64,000 nucleotides of DNA from Tamarix chinensis. Taxonomy: Eukaryota > Streptophyta > Magnoliopsida > Caryophyllales > Tamaricaceae. Below, in pieces: positions 23,879 to 36,567 of the stretch (positions are counted from its first letter, which is position 1; the number at the start of each line of letters is the position of its first letter). The notes below the pieces were generated by a model. That model had not been told where the DNA came from and did no database searches. It saw nothing but the letters and a program-made list of their open reading frames with translations. Position numbers and translations under genes: made by a program. The DNA lies in assembly GCA_030549775.1 (NCBI GenBank), contig CM060175.1:14891955-14955954 (forward strand). Direction: 5' to 3'.

Positions 23879-24240
23879 ATGCTTACATTAGTTTTCACCA
23901 TAGTTACTTAACTTGAAGCATAAATGTACATTATTTATAAAAAAAAATGGCATAACTTATTTTTTGATACTAAAATACTATATTTTTCTAAAAGACTAAC
24001 AATAGCTTACTCCACCCACTATGGGTAATTTTCTAACCCAAAATATAAATACTTACTATTTACAAAGTACCACTATTTTTCTTTTTAGTACTCAAATACT
24101 ATAGTTTTGTAAAAGACTTATAGTAGTTTTTTCTACATACTAAGAGTAGTTTCCAAACCCGAAACATAAAAAGATATTATTTACAAAAATACCACTGCCT
24201 TTTATTAGCACTTAAATATTATAATTTCTTGACCTACTTA
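23879..24240. repeat. Tandem repeat array 2, left part
   Basis: This is the same unit as array 1 (5194-5640). Landmarks 'gactaacaatag' (23994) and 'gacttatagtag' (24115) are 121 bp apart. The unit is about 20 bp shorter because one 'acctacagtaggtagttt' word is absent. The array is cut at ACTTA by LTR A2 and resumes at 33850. Confidence 0.75.
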
Positions 24241-26039
24241 TGAAATGCCCCAAAACCTAATTTTAAGAATTATAGCTAATTAAGGATTTATTATAGAAAT
24301 TAATTAAATAAATTATTTTTATCAAAATAAAAGGGAATTAATTATGGAAAATAAAGAAGAAAATAATAAATATTTTTATTAGAAAATTTTGGGTATTTTG
24401 CTAGTTAAAAGGGAATTTATGAAAAATCTTTCAAAAATCCTAAATTAGCCTAAAAAGGGATTTAATTATTATTTTATTTAAATGCTATTATTTTTAAATA
24501 TTATTATTTTTAAATATCCTAAATATTCAAATTAATTTAATTGACCCTAACTCATGTATTTTCTTTTCCTTTTTTCCTTTTCTTTCTTTCTTTCTTTCTT
24601 TCTTTTCTTTTCTTTTTCTTTCTTCTTCTTTCCTTTTTCTTCCTCCTTACCCCGATTGGGCCTGTCCGCGACCCAGTTCTCCTCTTTCTTTTTCTCCAAC
24701 CACGACCTATTTTCTTTCTTCTTCTTCCTTTGGCACGACCCAGACCCCGAAACGCTACGTTTTGGCAATTTTTTTTAACTTCTGCTGGCCCGATCTGCCC
24801 TTCTTTTCTTTCCTTTCTTTTTCTCCTCAGCCGCCCGGTCCAACCCCCCTCTTCCTTCTTCCTCTTCTTTCCATTGTCGCCTGCAACTCCGTCACCAAAC
24901 GACTCCGAGAATCATGCCACCAGCCACATCTGTTTGACCGGCCATTTTCCCCCTCTTTTCCCCACTGATTCGTCGACCATTTTCTCCCCAACCACTTCTC
25001 TCCTCTTCTCGCACAATCTCCTCTCTCTTTCCTGCACACTACCTCTGCCATGTTTGAATTTTTTTCGCCGGCCAACCGTTACCGGCCGGTGCCCTCACCT
25101 CCTGCCCTATCCTTCCTTCTTCCCTTCGACCTTATCCCCACCTTTAACCTATAAATATCCCCAAACCAGCCCTAGAATCAAGTTTTGTTTCGAACCTAGA
25201 AAATTCATCCCTTTTCGCCGCCGCCCTTTCAGACGCTAGCCCCGTCGCCGTTGGCCAACTCCGCCTCCCACTCTACCCACCTAAGCCTTCCCTGCATCAT
25301 CCTCTACCCAACTGTACCTTCCCCCTCCCTTGATTTGCCTTGCATGAGCCACCCCCCCCGTGCAAAGTTTCCTTCTCTATCAGCCACTTCTCCACCCCTG
25401 CCACCCTTCACACCATCGTCCACCACCACTTCTGCCGCTATCATTGCCTCCTACACCTCCCAAAAACACCCGCAAAGCCTCCTCTATCTTTCCCTACTCT
25501 TCTTTTCCTCTTCCTCCCTCTCCTCCTCTCTTTCTCTTCTTCTTCCCCTTTCGGCCACCACCACCGCCACTGTGCGCCACCACCATTGGCTGCGCCGCCA
25601 CCCTCATTCTACTCCTCTCCATCTAGGCAGTCTCAAACACCCCTACTTCCACCCTCATTCTCCGTCTCTTTTTTCCGGCTCTTAACTTTTCCCCTTTTCT
25701 TCTCTTTTTCCAGCCACAGCCGTAGCCGCCGTGCGCCACCACTGGTGCCGCCTGTCACCACCAACCTAAGGTAAAACCCTAAACCCTCACAACCCTTTTT
25801 CACTATTTGTACAAGCCTTATTTAATTTATTTCAATTATTTCAAATATATTACTATTACTATTACTATTATTATTAGTATTATTATTACTAATGATATTA
25901 TTATTATTATTTATATTAAGGACTGAAGCCCTATTATATTTTTATTTCAGGTTATAATATTATTATTATTCTTACTGTTGCTATTATTATTATTATTATT
26001 ATTATGTTATTATTATTATTGTTATTATTATTATTGTTG

Positions 26040-26094
<55 letters not shown>

Positions 26095-26194
26095 TATTAT
26101 TATTATTCTAAATAGGGCCGAGACCTTATTATGTCTATTTCAAAATTTTAGTATTAGTATTATTAATATCATATCTTATTATTGTTATCATTAG

Positions 26195-26247
<53 letters not shown>

Positions 26248-26562
26248 TATTAGTTTTATTATTGTTCAATGTAGGGCCGAAACCTTACTTCATTTTATCT
26301 TCGATTATTATCATTACTATTATTATCATTATAATTACTATTATTTTTTAATGTTATTATGGTTTTTATCATTATTATTGTTACTATTTCTATTATTATT
26401 ATTTTTCGTGTTATTGTTATTGTTATTGTTATTATTATTATTATTATTTTGGTGAGGGGTCAAAGCCCTTATTCCACCATTTATTTCAAACCATATAATT
26501 ATTATTATTAGTATTATTATTATTATTGTTATTATTAATATTTTTACTATTATTATTATTAT
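24241..26562 (+). mobile_element. Solo LTR A2, left part (family A)
   Basis: It starts TGAAATGCCCC directly after ACTTA (24236-24240). It contains the T/C tract (24550-24650), TATAAATA (25150), pyrimidine-rich leader (25170-25780) and the (ATT)n block with stem-loop motifs near 25920, 26114, 26273 and 26455. The LTR is interrupted by the inverted LTR A3 at 26563 and resumes at 31545. Net length without A3 and its duplication is about 4.62 kb. The extended open frames at 24541-25774 lie in purine-poor DNA and are open in several frames at once, so they are not called as genes. Confidence 0.9.
25150..25157 (+). promoter_or_regulatory. TATA box of LTR A2
   Basis: TATAAATA, 909 bp from the LTR start, followed by the same 'atcaagtttt' word as in A1. 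Confidence 0.7.
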
Positions 26563-27067
26563 TGTAACACCCTAAAATTCACTACTTTTTTTTAAAGCGG
26601 AAGAAATTAAATTAAAACCCGTGAATTATGGGGATGTTACCGCCACACTTAGTACCAAACCAATTCTCTCCGACCGTTTCAGTACCAAGTGCTAAGGCTA
26701 AAAGATTAATATAAAACTTGAACCAAGATTTCATAAAATGAATTAAAGAGATAATAACTTAGAAATCAGAGTACGCGTAAAGAATTATAATTAATAATCA
26801 CAACGAGATATAATTGTACAACTGTAAAAAGGTTCATCTTAAATACTGAACACAAAGTAATAAATCACAAAAGATAACTCTGATCCAAAGAGAATTAGTA
26901 GAAGCGAAATAAAATAATAAGAAGAGTAAAAACAACCATGACAATCTCGAACTTTGAGCCCACACCCTAGCTCAACACTCAGCCCCGACTGATGTCTTGC
27001 CCAACTGCACAAAGTCAGAAGGACATGCTACTCGTGGGAATGAGCAACACCCATAAAAAGGGTGATC

Positions 27068-27082
27068 AGTACGCTACGTACT
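27068..27082 (-). promoter_or_regulatory. Dyad AGTACGTAGCGTACT in A3
   Basis: Exact inverted equivalent of the A1 motif (15047-15061), followed on the minus strand by 'gatcaccc...gggtgttgctc'. Confidence 0.6.
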
Positions 27083-29159
27083 GAGTAAGGTAACCGAGCA
27101 CTAAGGCCAACACATAAGCACATAAAATCATGCATAAGAATAAAAGAACATAAAGACCATCATCATATCATAATATCGACCAATCATTCGGGTACATACA
27201 TAAAGGCCCATTTATAATCCAGATTCATTACTTAATTTATCTCTGATAAGGAATTATTTCACACCATGCTTTTTATCAAATCCATGCGAGTACGGGAGCC
27301 CCCACTATTATAGCCGGTGGATCGGAGGCATATAGGGTATCATACCCTAACCACTATTATAGCCGGTAGATTGGAGACAAATAGGACTACGCATCCTAAC
27401 CACTATTCCTAACCGTTGGATCGGTTGGCCCCGACTCATATGGTGTTCTATTGTAACTAATTAGTATCTTTTAGGTATTTTAGCACAACTCTGGTTTGTT
27501 TTGTTGAGCTCGGGAACTCTCACTATTATAACCGGTGGATCGGTTACGCATAGGGCATCTTGCCCTAACCACTATTATAACTGATGTATCGGTCACACAT
27601 AGAGTAAAAACCCTAACCACTATTCTGAATCGGTGGATCGGTTGGTCTCGTCTCAATGATCTTTCACTTTAAATAATTAATATTTTAAGTATCTTATTCA
27701 AAAGCTTTCACCATGGACATACACGAATCATTCTCTTTATACTTCACATATCACAAATCATAAAATTCCACCATCATAATTACACTTTAATCACCAAATA
27801 CACATGATAACATAAACTCTAAGCAGCCACAACAAACCCTAATTATCCACGCAAACCCTAGCTCGGTCTCCTATGGACCCTTATATAGCTCCACGTACTA
27901 TTTTTCATCCAAAGTGTTCAAACAACCAGATAACACTTACATTACCTTTCTTACATCCCAAATCAACTTTTCATACGTAAATTTTACTCCCATGCAGACT
28001 TTACACATCCCATGCAACCCTTCGAACTCTCCATGCAAACCCTAAAACCATCTATACAAAATCCTAAATCCATCCACGCAAAATCCTAGATCCATCCATA
28101 CAAAACCCTAGATCCACATAAACCCTATTTCTATGCAAACTCTAGCTCCCATGTAATCATTAACTCCCATACAAACCCTAATACCACCATGCCACCATCA
28201 ATAACACCATGCAAACCCTAATATTACCATACAACTATTAGTACCACCATGTAACCCTACCATGCAAACCCTAATAACACCATACAACCATAAATACCAC
28301 CATGCAACCCTAATACCACCATGCAAACCCCAATACCACCATACAACCATAATTCCACCACACAAGCATTAATACCACCATGCAATCATATAATACTTAG
28401 ACCACTCTCACATTAATTCATAACATAACACATATATTAGATTCTCCCATAACATCATAAATTTTCTTCTCCCATTGAAAACCATAATTTAGATTCCCCC
28501 ATATAATACCATAGATTAAATTCTCTTATGATACACCATAGATTAGATTCTCCCATATAACACCGTAAATTAACTTCTTTCACACAAAACCATGCACAAC
28601 CAGAAATTAGATTCTCCCCCATAAAACCATAAATTAGATTTTTCCACACGAAACCCTAAATTAGATTCTTCCACGTGAAACCCTAAATTTCCCCTTTTAT
28701 TCTTCCACTCATAGATCATTAAAATACTTAGGTCAACTCATTTCCCCTTTAGTCAAATTACTTCCCATTTTCCATTTTCAACCTTTTTCCCACACACTAC
28801 CACTTTTATACATCCTCACATGCATGTCTTATAGGGTCATAACACATAACACCACATGCCACAATATTTCATCATATATAATACACATGCCATGTAAATA
28901 CACAAAGACGTACTTCAACTCCACGTCATACCATATACGACATAATTAATAATGATAAACATATGATACATAGCATGTGAAGCACATAATGTATATAAGC
29001 ACACAAAAGGCCTTAACACCCATTACCTAAAACGACACTAGTCTTGGAACAAACTCCTACGTCTCCTTAGGGCTTTGACTGGCTTTACCTATTATAAGGG
29101 AAAAGCTAAAATTAGACTCCCTCCTATCAAAAATACTATTAATCACTAGCTTAATATAA

Positions 29160-29383
29160 TACTAGACTTTTGATAAAATATTAAAATAATAATAGCAAAA
29201 ATATAAAAAATAATATCAATATTAATATTAACAAGAATAATACAAATATTAACAATAATAATAAGAAGGACATTACTCAAAAACATAGTGAAATAAGGGC
29301 TTCAGCCCCTTTAGTAAAATAATACTAATCATAATAATATTAGTAAAATAAATAACCAAATTTATTAATAATAATAGTGATGA

Positions 29384-29451
<68 letters not shown>

Positions 29452-29587
29452 TGATGATGATAAAAACCACAATAATATTGTAATAATAATAATCATCATC
29501 ATCATAATGGTAATAATAGTAAGGATAATATTTGAAGATAAAAAGAAGTAGGGTTTGCACCCTACAATGAGTAATACTAACTTAATA

Positions 29588-29639
<52 letters not shown>

Positions 29640-29791
29640 TTAATAAGAATAAATGCTAATAATAATAAAAATACTAATAAACCTACTAATAATAAGACAT
29701 AATATTTATAATACTACTACTAAAATTTAAAATAAGCACAATAGGGTTTCAACCCTATATAAGATAATAATACTAACACTTGACGATGATG

Positions 29792-29827
<36 letters not shown>

Positions 29828-29860
29828 GGATTTATATTAGAATAAATGAAATAAAATAAT
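29160..29860 (-). repeat. (ATT)n block with stem-loops in A3
   Basis: It includes uninterrupted AAT runs at about 29380-29448, 29590-29636 and 29785-29826. Stem-loop words on the plus strand: 'aagggcttcagcccctt', 'gtagggtttgcaccctac' and 'atagggtttcaaccctat'. Confidence 0.85.
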
Positions 29861-30491
29861 TTGAGAATTGTAAAAATAGGGAAAAGGGTTGAGAGAGTCT
29901 AAGGTTCAACCTTAGGATGGCGAGGATAGGCGACACTGGCGGCGGCAGCGGTCAGAAAAAGAGAAGAAAAAGGGAAAAGTTGAATGTTGGGAAAAAGATA
30001 GGGAGAGTGGAGGTGGAAGTTGGGCTTTTTAAGAATACCTAAAGGGGGAGGAGCAGAATGGAGGTGGCGGTGCACAGCGGCGGCGGTGGTGGCCGAATGG
30101 AGAAGAATGAGAGAAAGAGAGGAGGAGAGGGAGGAAGAGGAAGAGAAGGGTAGTGGAAGGTAGAGGGTGGTCTGCAGAATAATTTGAGAGGTAAAAGAAG
30201 CGATGGAAGAGGCATATGAGGTGGATAATGGTGGTTCGAAGGGCGGCGATGGCAGAAAATGGTTTGGTTGAGGAGAGAACTTTGTACAGCCGGGGTGGCT
30301 CGTGCTGGAAGAATCGAGGGAGGAGGAAGGCACAATTAGTTAGGGGACAGTGCAAGGAGTGCACGGGTTGCCAAAACGGGTGTCGGTGTTAGTCAGAGGC
30401 GGCGAAAATGCCGTCTAAAGGGGCAACGGTGGCAATGTTGGGGAATTCTGGGTAAGCGGCCAAAAACTTGATACAAGGCTCAATCTGGGGA

Positions 30492-30499
30492 TATTTATA
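30492..30499 (-). promoter_or_regulatory. TATA box of LTR A3
   Basis: TATAAATA on the minus strand, 1,045 bp from the LTR 5' end at 31544. Confidence 0.7.
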
Positions 30500-31544
30500 G
30501 ATTGAAGGGGAAGTTAAGGTCGAAGGAAAGGTGGGGGAGTGGTAGACAAGAGTGGGCACCGACCGACGAGGACAGCCGGCGCACTCCCTGATCGTGGTCT
30601 GCAAGTGGCCAGGGGAGAGGGAGATTGTGCGAGGAATGGGGGAGTGGATTGGTTCAAAATGGCCGATGAGTCAAGGGGAAGAGAGAGGAAGGAAAACGGC
30701 CGTAACTGGCGGTGAAATTTTGGAAGGTGGTGGTGAGGTGCAGGTCGGCGTCGATGGGGCTGGGGAAGAAGATGGGGGGGGGAACCGGCGGTTCGGGGGA
30801 GAAAAGAAGGAAAACAAAAGAAGAGGAGACTAGGCGGTCTGGGCGCGATGAGGTAGGGCGTTTAAATGAACGTAGAGTTTTGGTGAAACAAGGGATGAAA
30901 CACAGCGCATCGAGGGGCAGAAGAAGGGCAACGGTCGCGCTAGCTGGGCCATGCCGAAGAAGGAAGAAGGGGAATGGAGAACTAGGCCGCAGGCTGGCCT
31001 AGTTCGGGGAGGAGAAAAAAAAAGAAAAAGAAAAGGAGAAGAAAGAAAAAAGAAAGAAAGAAAGAAAAAGAAAGAAAAAGGAAGAAAGAAAAGGAAAAAG
31101 GAAAAGAGAAAAATAGTTAGGTTGGGTATTTAAATTAATTAAAATATTTGGGATATTTACAAAAAAATAATATTTAAATAAAATAATATTTAAATTTTTT
31201 TAGGCTAAATCAGGATTTTTAAAATATTTTCCATAAATTCCATTTTAATTAGAAAATCACCCTAATTTTCTTCAATTAAATTATTTATAAATTTCATATT
31301 AATTTGGAACTATTTTCTCCTTCTTATTTTAAATAAAATAATTTATTTAATTAATTTTTAAAATAAAATTCTTAATTAGCTAAAATACCTAAATTTCACC
31401 CTAATTAAAATATTTATAAGATTTCTCTTTACTTGTCCTAATTAATTTTATTTTATTTTAATAAAAATAATTTATTTAATTAATTTTCATAATAAAATCT
31501 TATTTAATAATAAATAATAAAGTTAAGATTTTTGGGGCATTTCA

Positions 31545-33849
31545 ATTATCACTATTATTATTTCTAGTATCATTATTATTGTTATTAGGGTAAAGTCTTC
31601 AACCTTATATTATCAACTTTTACAATATTACTATTATTTCTTATATCTTTAGCTTTTCTCTCATATAGGTGAGACTAGTCAAAGCCCTAAGGAGGCGTAG
31701 GAGCATACTCCAAGACCGGTGTCGTTTTAGGTAAGGGTGTAGCTAATTCCACTTGTATATAATGTGTTTCTACATGCCTTGCATGCCATGTGTCATGATA
31801 TATGATGTATTTTATGCGTATTGTTATAACAAATTTACATGTAGCATGACTTGAAGTGGAGGTATGTCCTTGTAATATTTTATGATATGTGTTTAATATG
31901 TATAAGTTGTGTTTTTAATGTGTAATGATGTGGCCTATAAGACATGCATGCTAAGTTATGGTAACATATTGATATGGAGTGAAATGAGGTGGAGTTACCC
32001 AAAGGGTTGCATGGAGGAATCTAGGGTTTGCATAGAGGAATCTAGGGTTTGCATGGGGAATCTAAGGTTTCACGTGGGAGTGTTAGAGTTTGTATGAAAA
32101 AGTTTAAAAAGTTGCATGGGGTGTGTAAAGTCTGCATGGGGGTGAATTTTACATATGGAAAGTTGATTTGAGGTGTGAGGAAGGTGATGGAAGTGTTGTT
32201 TGGGTGTTTGAATACTTTGAATGAAAAATAATATGTGGGATAGTATAAAGGTACATAGGAGACCGATCTAGGGTTTTGCGTGACCAGTTAGGGCTTGGTG
32301 TGGCTACTTGGGGTTTTTGTGGTCGTATGTGTACTTGGTGAGTAAGGTGTGATGGTGAAATTGGAATCTATAGGCTGCGATGAGAGGTGTGTTAAAATAA
32401 TTTGAATTGTGTAAGGTAGAGTAGGATGGACCATTTAGGTCTAAACTAGGGTTTCTGGGTAAAGACCCTAAAGGGAGGAGGTGAGTTGGTAGGAGGTGAA
32501 AAAATAGTGGGCCTTGACCCACACACATGGAAATGGGCTCTAGTGTGAGTAAGGGTAATGAGGAAAGGATGTAGGGCTGAGTTAGGAGGCGTTTGAATCT
32601 CATGATGCGGGATGGGCCTTTGGAGGATAAGTATAGAGGGAGTTAGTCATGCATGTCTAGGGTGAAATTTCTGAATAAGACACTTAAGACATTAATCATT
32701 TAAAGAGAAATATTATTGAGCCTGGTCCAGCCGATCCACCGGTTAGGAATAGTGGTTAGAGTTTTTACCCTATATATGACCGATCCACCAGCGAATAATA
32801 GTGGTCATGAGCTTTATGTCTTGTGTGTTTTCGGCCCACCGGCTATAATAGTGGGGGATCCCGAGCTCAATAAACCAAAACCTGAGTTTGCTAAGACACA
32901 TAAAAGACACTAATTACTTATAGTGGAAGACCATACGAGCAGGAACTTAACCGATCCACCAGTAAGGAATTGTGGTTAGGGGTTTTACCCTATACGTGAC
33001 TGATCCACTGGCTATAATAGTGGTTAGGGCATGATGCCCTATATGTGACCGAGCCACCAGCTAAAATAGTGGGAGGTTCCTGAACTCGTGTGGATTTGAT
33101 AAAGAGCATGGTGTGAAATGAGTGTCTATAAGAGATTAATTAAGTAATTTTTCCAGACTATAAATGACATTTGATTAGTATTTCTCCGAAGCGAATGTAT
33201 GTTGTTTTATTATTATCGGGTTTGAATTATGTGCTTATATGTGTTGGCCTTAGTGCACTGTTACTTTACTTCGTATGTAGCATGCTGATCACACTTTTTA
33301 TGGATGTTACTCATTCTCACAAGCAGAAGGCCCTTCTGACTTTGTGCAGGTGGGCGATGCATATTTTGATGCCTTCAATGTTCATGAGATATCAGGCAGG
33401 ACTGAGTGGTGAGCATTTGCTTGGCTCGATGATCGTGAGTGACGTGACCAGATTTTCTCTCCATGCTATTTTATTTCCTTATGATATTTCTTTCCTATAT
33501 TAGATTTTCCTTAATTAAATATTAATATATGTAGACATTATTCCCTACGAGGGATTTTGATTTCGCACTCTAATTTCTATCTCATGATTGTTTGTACTCC
33601 TTTGAATTGTAAACTATTTATGCGTACTCTGATTTCTGTGTTATGATCTCTTTTTGTTCTTTTTATTAACTCTTGGTTTAAGTATTGATTAAAGTCTAAC
33701 AAAAATTTCTTTTAACCTTAGTACTTGGTACCGGAACAGTCAAAGTGAACCGGTCTGGTACTAAGTGTGGCGGTAACATTCTTGAAATTTACATGTTTCA
33801 ATTTAAGAGTTTTTGTTTTTTAAAAAATAGTAAATTTTGGGGTGTTACA
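31545..33849 (+). mobile_element. Solo LTR A2, right part
   Basis: It resumes the (ATT)n block after the second ATTAT copy, then 'gccctaaggaggcgtaggag', a short minisatellite remnant (32010-32100), CCGATCC modules (32720-33080), a decayed dyad block (33261-33305), the 'ggtaacattct' element and terminal GGTGTTACA at 33849, followed by ACTTA (33850-33854), which matches 24236-24240. Confidence 0.9.
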
Positions 33850-33930
33850 ACTTACAATAGTTTTCTCTACGTACTAAGAGTAATTTATACAATCTACTGT
33901 GAGTAGTTTTTTCAACTAAAATTGTTACTT
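33850..33930. repeat. Tandem repeat array 2, right part
   Basis: 'acttacaatagttttctctacgtactaagagtaattt' continues the unit cut at 24240, which reconstructs the pre-insertion site of A2. Confidence 0.75.
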
Positions 33931-35547
33931 CTCAATTCTCACTAAATATTCTTTATATATAGAGTTGTAGTTTTAGCATATCTAATATTTCAGAATGTAA
34001 TATATGTTATCCCTTAGTTGATGGCATTAGTAGTTGATTCGATGCACAAATTCTATCAAAGATGACACTCTTAGGTTAACACCTATATCAGGAAGTTGGT
34101 TACTACATCATAATTTTCTATTTAAAAAAATTTATATTAGTTTTAATTAGGGTCGACAAAATATAAAAAAATTGTATTATAATATTTCTAATAATTTTCT
34201 CTATTAATAGACATACATATTAATATACTTATGACTTAAAAAAATAATTTTTACACGCCTTTTAAGTGTTGTTTATATTTTTCACCAACTACCTGATAAT
34301 CTATCATGCCAGTTCTACTAATCCCTTACCATTATCATGCTGATATTTCATTCCAATTCTATTAATATTTTAACATTATCATACTAATATTTCATCTTAG
34401 TTTTATTAATCATTCACCATAAAATTTATTGTTAAATATAAACAGTATTCTCATAAATTTTCACTATTATTATGCATATCTTTCAACATTACATGACTTA
34501 TCTTTCGCCATTATTCTACTAAAATTTATTACTAGAATTTAATATTATTCACTCAATCTTACAATATTATTATACAGATTTTTTTATTATTAATCTATTT
34601 AAATTTTAATATTATTTTAGTCAAATGTTAATTATGGTATGATCTTTTACCACTATTATTTTAATATTTTATCATATTTATTAAATTTGGTATAACCAAC
34701 CACACAATATTGCACCGCATGACCGATGATAAGGTATAATATTGGTATAAATATTGGTATAACCAACCACACAATATCTCCTTAGCTTTTCTTCTTTTGA
34801 AGCATAAGGTTTGTGTTTTGCTTATGTAAGAATATTTGTACACTAACTTTAATAATTAATAATTTCAATATCACAAAAAAATATGTTTACATATCAATAG
34901 AAATAACTAATAATTAATAATAATATCAATATCAAAAAAATAAATACTAATAATATCCATAGAAATAACTAATAGTTATTAGATCCATCATGACTTCACA
35001 TATTATTTCATAAAAAAATTATATTTTTATGAATAATAATAATAATAATAATAATAAGTATCCATACCCACTTATATGAACAATAATTAAGTTTACCGAC
35101 TTGACTTCGAGTATCTTATTTGTACTCATTCTTAACTACACAGTTTCATTTGACGTTACTTGATTATTGCCTTCATATATTATAAGATTTTATCTTATTA
35201 TTTGTTCCTCATACGTTTTATAAAATTTATAAATATGCCATCATAACTATAAAATTCAATGACTATATTTAAGAATATATATTTTTATTTATTAAAAAAA
35301 ATATATACCTCACACGGACTCATAATCTGGTGATTACAAAAATATAAAACACTTCACCAACAGCGATTATACATTTGTATTATGAATCCCTCATCCATAC
35401 TCATATATGAAACAATGAGCCATTTCTTGCGGGGATCTCACAACAGTACACCTACAGAAGACCTATGGGCAGAAATCTTCAATTGTAAGCATATTGCACC
35501 AAGCCTGAGACAGCAACCATCAGGAAAACGCATACACCAATTCCTGT
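33931..35547. other. AT-rich DNA; GLYR2 3' flank at the right end
   Basis: No gene was found up to about 35350. A 24-bp direct repeat ('ataaccaaccacacaatat' core) lies at 34687-34710 and 34754-34777, and a short (AAT)n run at about 35035-35056. From about 35350 to 35547 the composition rises in GC, and this is probably the GLYR2 3' untranslated region on the minus strand. Confidence 0.4.
34687..34777. repeat. 24-bp direct repeat pair, 67 bp apart
   Basis: Two identical copies of a segment with core 'ataaccaaccacacaatat' at 34687-34710 and 34754-34777. Confidence 0.8.
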
Positions 35548-36567
35548 TCATTTTTCGTATTTTACTTTCAGGGCTTCAATGACTGCAGAAAAATCTTCAT
35601 CGCTTAAGCCGTTCGACTTTGCAGCCTTGTACAGTTCGTTGGCAGCTGCAGCGACAGGAGTCGATTGGGAAACAGATTCTGCTAGGCCAAGAGCAAGTCT
35701 GAGGTCCTGCCATATGGTACACCTTCATAGTCAGGTGACATGCAAAAAAAAATAATGCTAGAGTATTATAAAAAATATCCTAACTAATTAACCAACCTTC
35801 TGCTGATGCTTCAATGGGAATGCAGTTGGGTAGAGGGATTTGACCATTGATGGGCCCTTGACTGAAAACATTGGTGCACTTATTGCACCTTGTGAGATTA
35901 CCTGCATCAAAGGCAGAGAACTTAGAGAGATTTAGTTTCAACTGAATATGGTAATGTCAGTGCAGAGATATGCCCTCAAAGGGATAGATCGTTATACCTC
36001 AACAAGCACATTTGGATCAAGCCCAACTTTCTCACTCAGTAGAATCCCCTCAGAAAATGATGCCATCATACTGCACATTATAGATTAGACAGACATTGCA
36101 AGATGATAATTTCAGCTATCTGATAAAGGACAACCAAACAAATTCTTTAAACGATATCAGCCAGCACCTTCCCATTATCATGTTGACAACGAGTTTCATT
36201 GCAGCTCCATTACCAACTTCTCCAAGATAAAATTTTGACTGCATTAATTCATCAAGAAAGATGTAAAAATTAAGGTCGTAAACAAAAAACCTCAGGCGCT
36301 GAAAGAAAGCACTGATGGCAAAAGCTATACCTTCCCCATGACATCCAACAGCTGAGCCACCTTATCAAACAAAGGTCTATCACCTAAGAACTTAGATAGA
36401 TTCAGTGTCATGCACACACCTAACTGGTAAAGACGCTACAAAAGACAGCTTGTGAAAGCAGAAGGTGCATGCTGATCAATGATGGAAAACAATGAAAGAT
36501 CTGTACCTGCAGTAAGAAATATTAGCTGTCCATCTTCAGCAGGTTTTTTGGATCCTGAGACGGGAGC
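35548..36567 (-). CDS. GLYR2: Glyoxylate/succinic semialdehyde reductase 2, six 3'-terminal exons (partial)
   Basis: GLYR enzymes reduce glyoxylate and succinic semialdehyde with NADPH; the GLYR2 type is organellar. Six minus-strand exons join in frame with GT/AG borders: 36507-36567, 36331-36383, 36168-36238, 35998-36070, about 35797-35901 and 35548-35706 (stop TGA at 35548-35550). Readings include APVSGSKKPAEDGQ (substrate-binding loop of the beta-hydroxyacid dehydrogenase family), GEVGNGAAMKLVVNMIMG (with the catalytic Lys), MMASFSEGILLSEKVGL, VISQGAISAPMFS, FPLKHQQKDLRLALGLAES and LSDEDFSAVIEALK. They match the plant GLYR2 C-terminal half more closely than GLYR1. The last exon ends in KVKYEK. 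The Rossmann-fold N-terminus (GxGxxG) and transit peptide were not found up to 64000, so the upstream intron is very long or TE-filled, or this is a gene fragment. No stop or frameshift appears in the visible exons, which favours a live gene. Confidence 0.93.

Larger units (their letters stand above)
26563..31544 (-). mobile_element. Solo LTR A3, inserted inverted into A2 (4,982 bp)
   Basis: On the plus strand it opens TGTAACACCC (26563) and closes GGGGCATTTCA (31544), flanked by ATTAT on both sides (26558-26562 and 31545-31549). Reading along the minus strand it has the same modules as A1: TATAAATA (30492-30499), pyrimidine-rich leader, (ATT)n block (29160-29860) with stem-loops at 29297, 29549 and 29741, 27-bp and 20-bp minisatellites (28140-28690), CCGATCC modules (27295-27640), dyad block (27068-27082) and terminal hairpin. 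The outer 200 bp resemble A1 at roughly 85-90 percent by eye. No coding domains. Confidence 0.92.

Noticed and set aside
24541..25774. Open frames up to 232 aa rich in Ser/Pro/Phe/Leu (also 11175, 20192, 20576, 29899-30604)
   Set aside because: Pyrimidine-rich DNA lacks stop codons in several overlapping frames; no domain or consistent start was seen.
29273..29640. Long Ile/Leu/Tyr-rich open frames (also at 12292, 12747, 19494)
   Set aside because: They are translations of ATT/AAT/ATC microsatellite runs inside LTRs, not genes.
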